This document shows positions 51,471 to 61,500 of a stretch of DNA of 64,000 nt, one piece after another. The stretch comes from Bradyrhizobium ottawaense (GTDB lineage Bacteria > Pseudomonadota > Alphaproteobacteria > Rhizobiales > Xanthobacteraceae). The stretch covers positions 5,370,001 through 5,434,000 of the forward strand of contig NZ_CP029425.2 in the NCBI RefSeq assembly GCF_002278135.3. Reading direction: 5' to 3'. The first letter of the stretch is position 1; every line of letters starts with the position of its first letter. The notes below the pieces were generated by a model. The model saw only the letters and a list, made by a program, of their open reading frames with translations, was not told where the DNA came from and did not search any database. Both the position numbers and the translations under genes were made by a program.

Positions 51471-51513
51471 CGAACTCTCCTCCCGCTGGCCGCTTTATGC
51501 TGTCGGCGCTTTC

Positions 51514-51554
51514 TGAAAACGGTTACATCCTAAGCGCCATCTCACCTCTGTCAA
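51514..51554 (-). promoter_or_regulatory. Promoter and LacI-family operator of the sugar operon
   Basis: Read leftward: -35 TTGACA (51554-51549), 16-bp spacer, -10 TAGGAT (51532-51527). The operator TGAAAACGGTTACA (51514-51527) matches the LacI-family consensus TGNAANCGNTTNCA at every fixed position and abuts the -10, so the divergent LacI protein should block initiation. Confidence 0.75.
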
Positions 51555-51556
51555 GC

Positions 51557-51571
51557 GATAGACAATCTATC
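51557..51571. promoter_or_regulatory. Inverted repeat GATAGA-CAA-TCTATC
   Basis: A perfect 6-bp inverted repeat with a 3-bp spacer just upstream of the -35 of the sugar operon promoter, where an activator would bind. No regulator can be named. Confidence 0.35.
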
Positions 51572-51627
51572 TTTTGTGCGGCAATATCGCAGGTACTACT
51601 CACCTTGCCGCGCTCACGATCCGAGAT

Positions 51628-51639
51628 TGTAACGTTACA
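51628..51639. promoter_or_regulatory. Second LacI-type operator at the lacI-like gene start
   Basis: TGTAACGTTACA is a perfect 12-bp palindrome with the central CG and flanking TT/AA of LacI-family operators. It ends two bases before the ATG of the regulator gene, so it is suited to autorepression. Confidence 0.6.
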
Positions 51640-51641
51640 TC

Positions 51642-52682
51642 ATGAATCGACCGTCCGCCAAATTGACGAAGCAAGGCATCCGCGCCGTTGCGGCACGAGC
51701 CGGTGTGTCGACGGCATCGGTCTCGCGTGCGCTCAACAATCCCGATGCAGTGAGCCCGTCCCTGCGCGCGCGCATTGCGCAGGCAATCGAAGCCGTCGGT
51801 TACATCCCGCATGCGCCGGCCCGCATTCTGTCATCGCGGCGATCGCGTACGCTTGGCGCGATCGTGCCGACGATCGACAACACGATGTTCGCGCGCGGCA
51901 TCGCCTCACTGCAAAGATACCTGTCCTCGGTGGGCTACATGCTGTTTCTCACCACGAGCGGATACGATCTCGACGTCGAGCTGCAACAGGCCCGCAACTT
52001 GATCGGTCGCGGCGTCGATGGCCTCGTGCTGCGGGGCGACTGCCATCACGAGGGGTTGCGCAAGCTACTCGCGGACAATGCGGTGCCTTTCATCAATGTC
52101 GGGATCTATCAGCCCGACCGGCCCTACCCTTGCGTCGGCACGAACAACGAGGCCGCTGCCCATCGGGCAGCCGGGCATGTCATCGAGCTCGGCCATCGCC
52201 GGATCGGAATCGTTTCCGCCCTCCAGCGCAACAACGACCGCGCCGGCGCCCGCGTCGCCGGCTTTCGCCGCGCGCTCGCGGAGAACGGCCTGGAGCTGCC
52301 TCCGGAATGGCATGTCGAGGTGCCCTATACCCTGGACGACGCGCGCGAGGCGGCCCGCCATCTCCTCAACCTCAAGAATCGCCCGACGGCAGTGGTCTGC
52401 GGCAACGACGTCATTGCCTACGGCGTCCTGTTGGAAGCGGAGCGCAGCGGCTTTTCGGTGCCGCGTGATCTGTCGGTCGTCGGCTTCGACGACCTCGACT
52501 GGAGCCGCCATTTGCGACCGAGCCTGACGACGATCCACGTCCCAACCGACGAGACCTGGCAGCGTGCCGGAGAATATCTGGTGCGCAGCCTCGCCGGTGA
52601 GCAGACCATCATGCATCGTGAGATCGACTTCTCGCTGGTGGTCCGGGAATCGACGGCTCCGCCTCCCGCAATCCTGAAGTGA
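51642..52682 (+). CDS. LacI family transcriptional regulator
   Basis: 346 residues. The N-terminal helix-turn-helix and hinge are typical (IRAVAARAGVSTASVSRALN, then YIPHAPARILSSRRSRT). The C-terminal periplasmic-binding-like domain includes GAIVPTIDNTMFARGIASLQ and DLSVVGFDDLDWSRHLRPSL. It most likely senses the imported sugar or an intermediate and represses the operon at 44258-51470. No ribosome binding site precedes the ATG, and a palindromic operator occupies that space; translation may be leaderless. The SDR gene follows 9 bp after the stop. Confidence 0.92.
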   Translation: MNRPSAKLTKQGIRAVAARAGVSTASVSRALNNPDAVSPSLRARIAQAIEAVGYIPHAPARILSSRRSRTLGAIVPTIDNTMFARGIASLQRYLSSVGYMLFLTTSGYDLDVELQQARNLIGRGVDGLVLRGDCHHEGLRKLLADNAVPFINVGIYQPDRPYPCVGTNNEAAAHRAAGHVIELGHRRIGIVSALQRNNDRAGARVAGFRRALAENGLELPPEWHVEVPYTLDDAREAARHLLNLKNRPTAVVCGNDVIAYGVLLEAERSGFSVPRDLSVVGFDDLDWSRHLRPSLTTIHVPTDETWQRAGEYLVRSLAGEQTIMHREIDFSLVVRESTAPPPAILK

Positions 52683-52691
52683 GATCCTCCG

Positions 52692-53426
52692 ATGAGTACC
52701 AGCTTTTCTCTCACCTCCGGTTTTCATGCCGTCGTGATCGGCGGCGCCGGCGACATCGGCGCCGCGATCAGCAACCAGTTCTGCGACCTCGGGGCGACGG
52801 TGACCGCCACAGGCGTCAATGACGCCGATCTCGCACGCTCCCTGCTCAAGCCGCGCGCCGGACTTGCGCTCACGACGCTCGATGTCACGAGCGATCAAGC
52901 CGTCGCGTCACTCGCCGGGCGGCACGAACGCGTCGATGCGCTGATCAATTGCGCCGGCATCCTGGCACGGGACAAGGAATACGAAATCGAGACCTTCATG
53001 AAAGTGCTCGACGTCAATCTGACGGGCACTTTCCGAACCTGCATGGCGTTCCGCCCGCAGCTGGCGAAGATGAAGGGCTCGATCGTCAACATCGCCTCGA
53101 TGAATGCAACCCTGGCCCTGCCGCGGATTCCGGCCTATTGCGCCAGCAAGGGCGGCGTCGTGATGCTGACCAAGGCGCTGGCCATGGCGTGGGCCGAAGA
53201 CGGCATCCGCGTCAACGCCGTCGCGCCCGGTTATGTCGAAACCGCGATCAATGCCGCCGGCCGTACCGACCGCGCCCATTATGAACGCATCGCCGACCGC
53301 ACCGCGTTCAAGCGCTGGGGCCAGCCCGAGGACATCGCCGGTGCCGTCGCCTTTCTCTGCATGCCAGCCTCGCAATACGCGACCGGAACGGTGATCGCGG
53401 TGGATGGTGGTTTTCTTGCGGGCTAG
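52692..53426 (+). CDS. Short-chain dehydrogenase/reductase of the sugar locus
   Basis: 244 residues with the classical SDR layout: [14 protein letters not shown] for NAD(P), NCAG, the Ser in [13 protein letters not shown], and the catalytic YCASKGG (Tyr and Lys), then [13 protein letters not shown] and the C-terminal [10 protein letters not shown]. Such enzymes oxidise or reduce sugars, sugar acids or polyols. It is co-transcribed with the LacI gene, so it should act on the same sugar as the divergent operon, perhaps at the sugar-acid stage before the mandelate-racemase-family enzyme. Confidence 0.9.
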   Translation: MSTSFSLTSGFHAVVIGGAGDIGAAISNQFCDLGATVTATGVNDADLARSLLKPRAGLALTTLDVTSDQAVASLAGRHERVDALINCAGILARDKEYEIETFMKVLDVNLTGTFRTCMAFRPQLAKMKGSIVNIASMNATLALPRIPAYCASKGGVVMLTKALAMAWAEDGIRVNAVAPGYVETAINAAGRTDRAHYERIADRTAFKRWGQPEDIAGAVAFLCMPASQYATGTVIAVDGGFLAG

Positions 53427-53452
53427 CGGCAGCTGTCACACGTTCGCAAGCT

Positions 53453-53478
53453 GGCGCGGCTGCAGGTGCAGCCGCGCC
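53453..53478. terminator. Strong bidirectional terminator hairpin
   Basis: GGCGCGGCTGC-AGGT-GCAGCCGCGCC is a perfect 11-bp GC-rich stem with a 4-nt loop, in the 60-bp gap between the convergent SDR and MFS genes. It serves both directions and separates the sugar locus from the hmf operon. Confidence 0.75.
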
Positions 53479-53486
53479 GATCTAGC

Positions 53487-54818
53487 TCAGCGGAAGTTGC
53501 CCTTGGTCTCGGGGATCACGACCGCACCGATCAAATAGATCACGAACACGCCGACTGCAAAGTAAGCCAGCGACATCGGAATCTGTGCGGGGCTGCCGCT
53601 CACCAGCGAGACGAAGGTCGGCATCATTCCGCCCAGCGCAAAGCCGATATTCCAGGACAGGCCGGTGCCGCTGGCTCGAAGCGCCGTGGGGAACCGTTCG
53701 TTCAGGAAGATCAGCACCGGCGCATAACCGGCATTGCCGATGAAGGCGATGGCAAGCGCATAGAGCGTAATCTGCGTGGTGTCCTTGGTCGTGGCAAGAT
53801 TCAGATAGCACAGCGGCAACAGCACCGCCGCCAGGATCCCGATCAGCAGGAACGTCTTCTTGCGGCCGATAAGATCGCTCAGCGCGCCGACCAGCACCGC
53901 GGCGAAGAACGCCGAGACGCTGGCGCCCATCAGGATCAGCGAGGAGGTCTGGTTCGGAACCGCGTTGATGACTTTCAGGAAGCTCGGCAGGTACCCCGAG
54001 GTCAGATAATAACCGGCGCCGCCGCCGAAGGTAATGAGCAGGTTGATCAGCAGGACGCCGCGATACTCGCGGGACAATACGTCCTTGACCGGCGCCTTCG
54101 AGACCTTTGCCTGCTTATTGCCCTGCTGGCGCTTGAGGTCCTTGAAGTACGGGGACTCTTCGAGGTTCCGGAAGATGAACCAGCCGAGCAGAGAGCTCAG
54201 CAGCCCTGAGAAGAACATGAAGCGCCAGCCCCACACGGCAAAGGCATCTCCGGGGAATACCGAGGACGTGATCAGGAAGATGAAGGACGCCAGCAGCGCG
54301 CCAATGCCGGCGCCGCCGCCGCCGACCAGGCCCGACATCGCCCCGCGCCAATGCGGCGGCACCGATTCCGTGCCGATCGTGTGGGTCGAGGCCACGACAC
54401 CACCGACGAACACGCCCTGCACCAGGCGCAGGATCAGGAACACGATGGGAGCGATCACGCCGACCTGCGCGATGGTCGGCAGCAGGCCGAACGCGGCCGT
54501 GCTGATGCCGACGCCGATGATGGCGATCAGCATGGCCTGCTTGCGGCCGTGCACGTCGGCGTAGTGCCCGAACACCGCCGAACCGAGCGGCCGCATCAGC
54601 AGCGTAACGGCGAACGAACCGTAGACTGCGGCGAGCGACAGCGCCGCATTGCTCGACGGAAAGAACAGCGCGCCGACCACCGGCGCTACATAGAGCAGAA
54701 TGAACAAGTCGAACAGGTCGAGTGCCCATCCGAGCACTGACGCGATGATCGCATTGACCATCTGCTTGTTACCCGTCGATGCCCGTGCACCGGCCACCGG
54801 CATATCCATCTCAGCCAT
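53487..54818 (-). CDS. hmfT: MFS transporter (metabolite:H+ symporter type), likely furoate uptake
   Basis: 443 residues with twelve membrane segments. Sugar-porter/MHS-type motifs are present: LDLFDLFILLY in helix 1, HYADVHGRKQAM between helices 2 and 3, and LSDLIGRKKTFLL between helices 8 and 9. MHS members take up aromatic and organic acids with protons. It is the last gene of the operon holding furoyl-CoA dehydrogenase and synthetase genes, and furoate operons in other bacteria carry an MFS transporter in a similar place, so import of 2-furoate or a related acid is likely. GGGAGGG precedes the ATG. Confidence 0.82.
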   Translation of the reverse strand: MAEMDMPVAGARASTGNKQMVNAIIASVLGWALDLFDLFILLYVAPVVGALFFPSSNAALSLAAVYGSFAVTLLMRPLGSAVFGHYADVHGRKQAMLIAIIGVGISTAAFGLLPTIAQVGVIAPIVFLILRLVQGVFVGGVVASTHTIGTESVPPHWRGAMSGLVGGGGAGIGALLASFIFLITSSVFPGDAFAVWGWRFMFFSGLLSSLLGWFIFRNLEESPYFKDLKRQQGNKQAKVSKAPVKDVLSREYRGVLLINLLITFGGGAGYYLTSGYLPSFLKVINAVPNQTSSLILMGASVSAFFAAVLVGALSDLIGRKKTFLLIGILAAVLLPLCYLNLATTKDTTQITLYALAIAFIGNAGYAPVLIFLNERFPTALRASGTGLSWNIGFALGGMMPTFVSLVSGSPAQIPMSLAYFAVGVFVIYLIGAVVIPETKGNFR

Positions 54819-54894
54819 CTTGTTTTACCCTCCCCGTTTGAATAGGGCCGCGGTCCGCGCCATTGCGAACCGCGGCAGCTTGTTGCGTCGCGTA

Positions 54895-55701
54895 TCAACG
54901 GCCGACGAATTTCGGCGGACGCTTGGCGTTGAAGGCCTCGACGCCTTCCTTGAAGTCTTCCGACTGTCGCAGACGGCTGTAGCAATGGCCTTCGAGTTCC
55001 ATGGCGATCGCGAGCGTCGAATCCTCGGTGTCGTTGAGCAGCTTCTTGGCGGTACGCTGCGCCAGCGGCGAGAAGCTGCGGAGCTCGTCGACAAGCTTGT
55101 CGGTCGCCTTCTCCAGTTCGGAATCGGGCACGCATTCGGTGGCGATGCCCCACTCCAGCGCCTGCTTCGCCGAGATGCGCTTGGAGCGCATCACGATGTC
55201 CTTGGTGCGGGTGATGCCGACCATCTTCTGCAGCCGCGCCGACCCGCCGGAACCCGGGATCTGGCCGAGCTTCTGCTCGGGCAGCGCGTACTGCGTGGTC
55301 TCCGAGGCGATACGGAAATCGCAAGCCAGCGACAGCTCGAAGCCAACGCCGAAACAATAGCCGCGATTGGCGACGATAACAGGCTTGGCGCAACGCGCCG
55401 GCGCGGCGATGTTCCAGGCGAGCTTGGAGACGTGCTCGGGGCTCGCTTCCATGAAGCCTCCGATGTTCCCGCCGCTCGAGAAATGCTCGCCCTCCCCGCG
55501 CAGCACGATGATGCGCACGCGCGGATCCTCGTCCAGAGTCTCGAAGGTCAGCCGGAGCTGGTCGCGCTGCGGCATCGCCACGACGTTGTAGGGCGGGCGT
55601 CCCAGGATGATGTCCGCGCGCTCATGCGCCTCATCGATCTCGACCTTGAACCCGTCGAGCTTGGCAAGCCGAGGATCGGCAAACGTATAGGGTGACGGCA
55701 T
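54895..55701 (-). CDS. hmfE: Crotonase-family 2-oxoglutaroyl-CoA hydrolase-like protein
   Basis: 268 residues, ATG at 55701 (MPSPYTFADPRLAKLDGFKV). The crotonase oxyanion-hole segments are EGEHFSSGGNIGGFMEASPE and ANRGYCFGVGFELSLACDFR; the C-terminal part has LLNDTEDSTLAIAMELEGHC. In the furoate pathway of Cupriavidus and relatives, HmfE-type enzymes act on the ring-opened CoA ester to give 2-oxoglutarate. The N-terminal sequence and the neighbours (acyl-CoA ligase and three-subunit dehydrogenase) fit that assignment. A generic enoyl-CoA hydratase remains possible if the substrate differs. Confidence 0.82.
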   Translation of the reverse strand: MPSPYTFADPRLAKLDGFKVEIDEAHERADIILGRPPYNVVAMPQRDQLRLTFETLDEDPRVRIIVLRGEGEHFSSGGNIGGFMEASPEHVSKLAWNIAAPARCAKPVIVANRGYCFGVGFELSLACDFRIASETTQYALPEQKLGQIPGSGGSARLQKMVGITRTKDIVMRSKRISAKQALEWGIATECVPDSELEKATDKLVDELRSFSPLAQRTAKKLLNDTEDSTLAIAMELEGHCYSRLRQSEDFKEGVEAFNAKRPPKFVGR

Positions 55702-55730
55702 TTTCGCTTCCTTCTGTTGATGCGTGACGA

Positions 55731-57275
55731 TCAAGCGGCGTCCGATGGCGGCCGACGCTCGGTCTCGTATTCTCCGGCGACGAGCAGGCGCCGCAGCAGC
55801 TTGCCGACCGGCGATTTGGGAATCGCGTCGACGAAGACGTAGCGGCGCGGCCGCTTGAAGTTGGCGAGGCCCGAGGTGCGGCAGAACTGCTCCAGCTCGC
55901 TCTCGGAAACGTTGCGATTGCGCTTGACGAAGGCGGCGACGACCTTGCCCCATTTTTCGTCGGCGACACCGACCACGGCGACCTCGTCGACCCCGGGATG
56001 CAGCGACAGGCAGCTCTCGATCTCGACCGGAGAGACGTTCTCGCCGCCGGTGATGATCATGTCGTCGACGCGGCCCGTGACGAACAGGTCGCCATCGGGA
56101 TCGACGAAGCCGGTATCGCCGGTGAAATACCAGCCTTCGCGCAACGATTTGGCGTCGGCCTCGGGGCGGCGCCAGTAGCCCTCAAAGGCTTCGTCGCCCG
56201 CGAGCGTGGCGATGATCTCGCCCTCCTCGCCGACCGCGGCAAGCTCCGCGACCGAACGCGCGCCGATGCGCACGACCTTGACGTGCTGGTTCAGCCCGGC
56301 CTTACCGGCGGAGCCGGGTTTTGCCGTAGCGTTCTGATCGATCGTGAAGGTGTAGATCTCGGAGCTGCCGTAATGATTGACGAACAGCTCCGGCCTGAAG
56401 GCCTCGTCCAGCTTTTTCAGCAGGCCGTCCGTCATCGAGGCGCCGGCAAAGCCGAGCTTGCGCACGCTGGAGACGTCGGTCCGGTCGAAGGCGTCGTGAT
56501 GGACGAGATCGTGATAGAGCGTCGGCACCAGATAGAGGTTGGTGATCCCTTCCCGCTGGATCAGCTCCAGCGCCTGGCGGCTGTCATAGCGCGGCAGGCA
56601 GATGAAGCTGCCGCCGATCAGCGACATCGCGAGCAACGAGCGGACACCCATGGTGTGGTAGAGCGGCATCACACCGAGCGTGCGCTCGCCGCGGCCGTAG
56701 AGATTTTGCGCGACATGGGCGATGGCCGCGGCACGCTCGGCGCGATGACGCCGCGGCACGCCCTTTGGCCGCGAGGTGGTGCCCGATGTGTAGAGCATGA
56801 TCGACCAGGCATCAGAGCCGACGCACGGCTCGGCATCGGGCGCGCTGCCCCTGATCAGATCGGCAAAGCCGACCGCCTCGCCTGTGCCCGGATCGACCGA
56901 CACGCGTAGCAGCCGGCCGGCGAGAGCCGAACCCTGCACCGCCTCAGCGGAAACATCCTGGTAGAAAACTGCGCGGCCCTCCGCGTTCTCGATGCAGAAG
57001 TCCAGCTCGTCGGCCTTGGCGCGCCAGTTGATCGGGGTGACTACGAGGCCTGCGAACTGGCAGGCCCAATGCAGCGTCGCGGCCTCCCAGCGGTTTTGCA
57101 GCAGCGTGACGACGTGGTCGCCGGGCTTGAGGTCCAGGCGGCCGAAGGATGCGACCAAAGCAGAGATCTTGTCGTACCATTGCCGGTAGGTCAGGCGGCG
57201 ATCGCCGTCGACCAGCCCGATGGCGCGCGGATCGCGCGCGGCGCTGGCCATGAAGCTGCTGGCGAGATCAAGCAT
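55731..57275 (-). CDS. hmfD: Furoyl-CoA synthetase (AMP-forming acyl-CoA ligase)
   Basis: 514 residues. AMP-binding motif MLYTSGTTSRPKGVPRRH, then NHYGSSEIYTF, YFTGDTGFVDPDG and the C-terminal catalytic lysine region IPKSPVGKLLRR. It converts an aromatic or furanic carboxylate to its CoA ester using ATP. The length and the position between the three dehydrogenase genes and the hydrolase gene fit 2-furoyl-CoA synthetase. The gene overlaps the 2Fe-2S subunit gene by eight bases. A benzoate-type acid is the alternative substrate if the operon assignment were wrong. Confidence 0.85.
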   Translation of the reverse strand: MLDLASSFMASAARDPRAIGLVDGDRRLTYRQWYDKISALVASFGRLDLKPGDHVVTLLQNRWEAATLHWACQFAGLVVTPINWRAKADELDFCIENAEGRAVFYQDVSAEAVQGSALAGRLLRVSVDPGTGEAVGFADLIRGSAPDAEPCVGSDAWSIMLYTSGTTSRPKGVPRRHRAERAAAIAHVAQNLYGRGERTLGVMPLYHTMGVRSLLAMSLIGGSFICLPRYDSRQALELIQREGITNLYLVPTLYHDLVHHDAFDRTDVSSVRKLGFAGASMTDGLLKKLDEAFRPELFVNHYGSSEIYTFTIDQNATAKPGSAGKAGLNQHVKVVRIGARSVAELAAVGEEGEIIATLAGDEAFEGYWRRPEADAKSLREGWYFTGDTGFVDPDGDLFVTGRVDDMIITGGENVSPVEIESCLSLHPGVDEVAVVGVADEKWGKVVAAFVKRNRNVSESELEQFCRTSGLANFKRPRRYVFVDAIPKSPVGKLLRRLLVAGEYETERRPPSDAA

Positions 57276-57786
57276 CTGACGTCTCTTCTTTCGATGAAGC
57301 GAGCTGGGCGGCGGCTTCGAGGGCCGCCTGGACGATCGGCGTGTAGCCGGTGCAGCGGCACAGATGCCCGCTGAGAAGATCGCGAATCTCCGCCTCGGTC
57401 GGCGCCGGGTTCCTGGCGAGAAAATGATCGAGCGACATCAGGATGCCGGCCGTGCAGAAGCCGCACTGGAGCGCGTGGTGACGGCGGAAGGCCTGTTGCA
57501 GCACGCCGAGGCGATCGGCCGCGGGTGCAAGCCCTTCAACCGTCTTGATCTCGCAGCCGTCGACCTGCGCTGCCAGGGTGAGGCAGGAACGGGTCAGCAT
57601 GCCGTCGACGACGACCGTGCAGGCGCCGCAGACGCCGTGCTCGCAGCCGACATGGGTGCCGGTGGCGCCCAGCTGGTGCCGCAGGAAGTCGCACAGCAGC
57701 GTCCGAGGCTCGGCTTCCCCCGCGAGGGGCTCGCCATTCAGCGAGACGTGGATGGGGTGGCGGGCGTCGGATTTGAGACGGGTCAT
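57268..57786 (-). CDS. hmfC: Furoyl-CoA dehydrogenase 2Fe-2S subunit
   Basis: 172 residues, the small subunit of a xanthine-oxidase-family hydroxylase. Two [2Fe-2S] motifs: the N-terminal CEHGVCGACTVVVDG with a later Cys, and the C-terminal CGFCTAGILM with CRCTGY. It relays electrons from the molybdenum centre to the FAD subunit. ATGA overlaps join it to hmfB upstream. Length and motifs match CoxS/HmfC-type subunits. Confidence 0.93.
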   Translation of the reverse strand: MTRLKSDARHPIHVSLNGEPLAGEAEPRTLLCDFLRHQLGATGTHVGCEHGVCGACTVVVDGMLTRSCLTLAAQVDGCEIKTVEGLAPAADRLGVLQQAFRRHHALQCGFCTAGILMSLDHFLARNPAPTEAEIRDLLSGHLCRCTGYTPIVQAALEAAAQLASSKEETSDA

Positions 57787-58598
57787 CGCAGAACCTCGCC
57801 GATCAGATCGCGGCCGATCATGCGCACGAGGTCGCGGCGATAGCGCGCGGTGGCATGAACGTCGTCGCGCGCACCGAGTTCGTAGGCAAAGGCGTTGAGG
57901 GCATCGTCGAGCGCGCTGCCCTCGAGTCGCGGCCAGTCCCGCGCGGTCGGGACGTCCGCAACGCCACCGACCGCGAGGCGGACGCCGGATGGCGTCTTCA
58001 TCGCGGCGCAGGCCACGATGGCAAAATCGCCGTGCCGGCGCGCGACCTCGCGGAACGCGAAGCGAGATCCATTGATGACCGGGAGCGAGATGCCCTCGAT
58101 CAGCTCGTCGTCGTTGCGCGCCGTCAGCATCATGCCGGCGAAGAAATCCCTGGCCGCGACGCGGCGACGACGCCTGGCACTGCGCAAAAGCACCTCGCCG
58201 CCGAGCGCGACCAGCGCGAGCGGCATCTCGGCGCTGGGATCGGCATGCGCGAGCGAGCCGCAGATGGTGCCGCGGCTGCGGGTCTGCATGTGACCGACGC
58301 AGGGCAGCGCCAACGCCACCAGCGGCAATGCCTCGGCCAGATCCGGCCAGGCCAGCAGATCGGCCTGGCGCACACCGGCACCGATGACGACGGCATCGGC
58401 TGTCCGCTCGATCTTGCGCAGCTCTCTGATCCGCATGATGTCGATCAGAAGCTTCGGCTTGGCGAGGCGCATATTGAGCATCGCCATCAGCGACTGTCCA
58501 CCGGCGAGCACACGAGCATCGCCGCCCTGCTGCGCCAGCGCACCGAGGACATCACCGACGGCTTCGGCGCGGAGATAGTCGAATGCGGGCGGCTTCAT
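57783..58598 (-). CDS. hmfB: Furoyl-CoA dehydrogenase FAD subunit
   Basis: 271 residues of the CoxM type. The FAD pyrophosphate motif is ARVLAGGQSLMAMLNMRLAK, then TICGSLAHADPSAEMPLAL and the C-terminal helical domain. It accepts electrons from the 2Fe-2S subunit. Its ATG overlaps the hmfA stop and its stop overlaps the hmfC start, both as 4-nt overlaps, so the three subunits are made together. Confidence 0.93.
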   Translation of the reverse strand: MKPPAFDYLRAEAVGDVLGALAQQGGDARVLAGGQSLMAMLNMRLAKPKLLIDIMRIRELRKIERTADAVVIGAGVRQADLLAWPDLAEALPLVALALPCVGHMQTRSRGTICGSLAHADPSAEMPLALVALGGEVLLRSARRRRRVAARDFFAGMMLTARNDDELIEGISLPVINGSRFAFREVARRHGDFAIVACAAMKTPSGVRLAVGGVADVPTARDWPRLEGSALDDALNAFAYELGARDDVHATARYRRDLVRMIGRDLIGEVLR

Positions 58599-61500
58599 CG
58601 GCGCCCCCCAAACCGGCCGGCGAATTTCGCCAGCAGGGCGAACAGCGAAAAGCCGCCCGAGGCGCCGCCGCCGGCCTTGCGGGCCAGCGCTGCGAAGAAC
58701 TGGCCGATGATCACCCGCGTCGCGCCGTCGAGCAGACGGCCGCCGATGCTTGCGATCTTGCCACCGATCGCGGCGTCATAGCTGTAGGTCAGCTTCGTCC
58801 CGCCGCTGCCGTCGGGCGCGAGCATGATGCGCCCCTCAGCGCTGCCGAAGCCGAGCGCGCCGGTGGCGCCGCCGCGCAAGGTGACCGCGCGCGGCGGATC
58901 GAGATCGAACAGCTCCACGTCGGCGCGATAGCGCCCGGTGACGGGTCCGATGCCGAGCGTGACATCCGCGCGGAAATGCGTCTCGGTGATCTTGTCGACA
59001 CGCTGGCAGCCGGGAATGATCGATTGGAGCGTAGCGGGATCGAGCAGCATGGCCCAGACCTGCTCGGGCGTCGCCCTCACCGAGGCCTGCCCTTCGCCGC
59101 GAAGCCGCCGATCCGCTTCGCGCGCAGGCACCGCAGCCACGCCCCCCGCGGGAGGCGGCGGCTCGGCGCCGCGCACCAGCTCGGCAAGCCGGGCAGGCAC
59201 CAGAGGCAACGTGATGTCGGCAACGCCGAGCGCATCCGCGACCGCATTGGCGAGGCACACCGGCGTCGACATGCAATTGCCTTCGCCGACGCCTTTTGCG
59301 CCGAGTGGCGTGAACGGCGATGGCGTCTCCACGTGGAAGATCTCGGGCTCCGGCACCTCGGTGGTGGTGGGCAGCAGATAGTCCGCGAGCGTTCCAGTGA
59401 GGAAACTGCCGTCCTCAGCGTAGGCATATTCCTCGTAGAGCGCGGCACCGAGCGCCTGCGCGAAGCCGCCACGGATCTGGCCATTGACCATGCCGGGATG
59501 CAGGATGGTGCCGCAATCGTGCATGGTGACGTAGCGGTCGATCCGCGTCTGCAGGGTAATGCGGTCGATCTCGACGCCGCAGAAGTCGAAGATGAAGCCA
59601 TGGCACAGCGAGGAGTTGATGCGGTCGTCCTCGCCGGGCGGCGTCAGCTCCGGCGGCGTCCAGAACACGGTCTCACGGATGGTCTGGCCGACATCGTCAG
59701 GCAGTGAGCCCGGCGACCAATGGCTGAGCGCGGCGACACGCGAAAACGCGATCCGGTTCTCCGGATTGTGCCTGGAGGCAACGAAACCCTTTGCAAACAC
59801 GATGTCCGCGGCTTCGACGTTCAGCTGGCTGGCGGCGATGCGGGCAAGGCGGCCGGCAACGCGCTCGGCTGCGAGCTTAGCCGTGCCGGCCACCGCGGCG
59901 GCGAAGCGGCTGGCGTAATTGCCCGACGCGATCGACCAGGCGTCCTTGGCGGTATCGATCTCGGTGTTGACGCGGATGTCCTTCGGCTCCAGGCCGAAGA
60001 CGTCGGCGACCACCTGCGACAGCACGGTGCGATGGCCCTGCCCCTGCGGCACTGAAGCGACATGAACGGTGACGCTGCCGACTGGATCGAGGCCGACGGT
60101 CGCTGTCGCCTCCGCGCCGTTCTTCGGCCCGGCCTTGCGGCGCTCGGCCGCGGTCAGCACCGTTGTGATGTAGCCCATATTGGAGACGCTGGGCTCGACC
60201 ACCGCCGTGAAGCCGATGCCGTAAAGCCGCCCCTCCGCCCGCGCCGCGTCGCGCCGCGCCTTCAATTCCGCCAGCCTGCCCTGCTCGACCGCGCGCGCGA
60301 TCGCGTCCTGGTAATTGCCGGAATCGAGCAATGCGCCGGTCGCTGTACGATAGGGAAAAGCACCCGCCTCGATCAGATTGCGCTTGATGACATCGAGCGG
60401 ATCGAGACCGAGCCCGATCGCGATCCGCTGCACCAGGCGTTCCAGCGCGAAATAGACCTGCGGCCCGCCGAAGCCGCGGTTGAGGCCGGTCGGTGTCTTG
60501 TTGGTGACGACGACGCGGTTGCGGATTCTGACGTGGTTGATGTCGTAGGCCCCCGTCATGTTGCCGTGCATGCGGTAGAGCGTGGCCGGCTCGGGTGCGC
60601 GCAGATGCGCGCCGCAATCCTCGACCTGGTCCCAGTCGAGCGCGAGAATCTTGCCGTCGGCCGCAACCGCCGCGGCCAATGTCGTCGCGCGGTTGGTCGC
60701 TGACACCGACGCGGTGAGATGCTCGAGCCGGTCCTCGATCCACTTCACCGGCCGCCCCGTGACGCGCGCCGCAGCCGCGATCAGAACGATGTACGGAAAC
60801 ACACCCTGCTTGACACCAAAGCTGCCGCCGGAATCCGGCGGCGTGCGCAGCCGCAGCCGATTGCCCGGCACTTTCAGTGCACGCGCAATCACGGTGTGGA
60901 TGCTGAAGGGCCCCTGAAAATTCGCGAGAACCTCAAAGGCGTCCTCGCCGGCATCATGCGAGGCAACGACACCATAAGTCTCGATCGGTGTGCAGGAGTT
61001 GCGGGGATAGCGGATGTCGATGGAGAAGCGGTGCGGCGCATCCGCAAACGCCTTTTCAGGATCGCCGTAGCGAAACGCGCGGTCGCTGGCGAGATTGCCG
61101 GGAAAACCGTCGTGCAGGACCGGCGCACCCGGTGCCATCGCTCCGAGCGGATCGACTGTAGCCGCTCGAGGGCGATACTCGACATTGATGAGTTCGGCCG
61201 CATCTTCGGCGCGGGCACGATCAGTCGCCACGATCACGGCGACCGGTTCGCCGACATAGCGCACACGCTCGACTGCGATCGGCCAGCACTCGACCGGCGC
61301 CTTCACGCCGACGACGAGACTAGTGGTGACCGCCTTGATCTGCTCGCCAGTCAGGACCGCTGCAACGCCCGGCAGCCGCCTGGCCGCTTCGGCGTCGATC
61401 GAAATAATATCGGCGTGGGCGTGCGGCGAGCGCAGGATCGTCGCATGCAGCGTGCCGGGCTGGACGCCGAGGTCGTCGATGAAACGGCCGCGGCCGCTGA

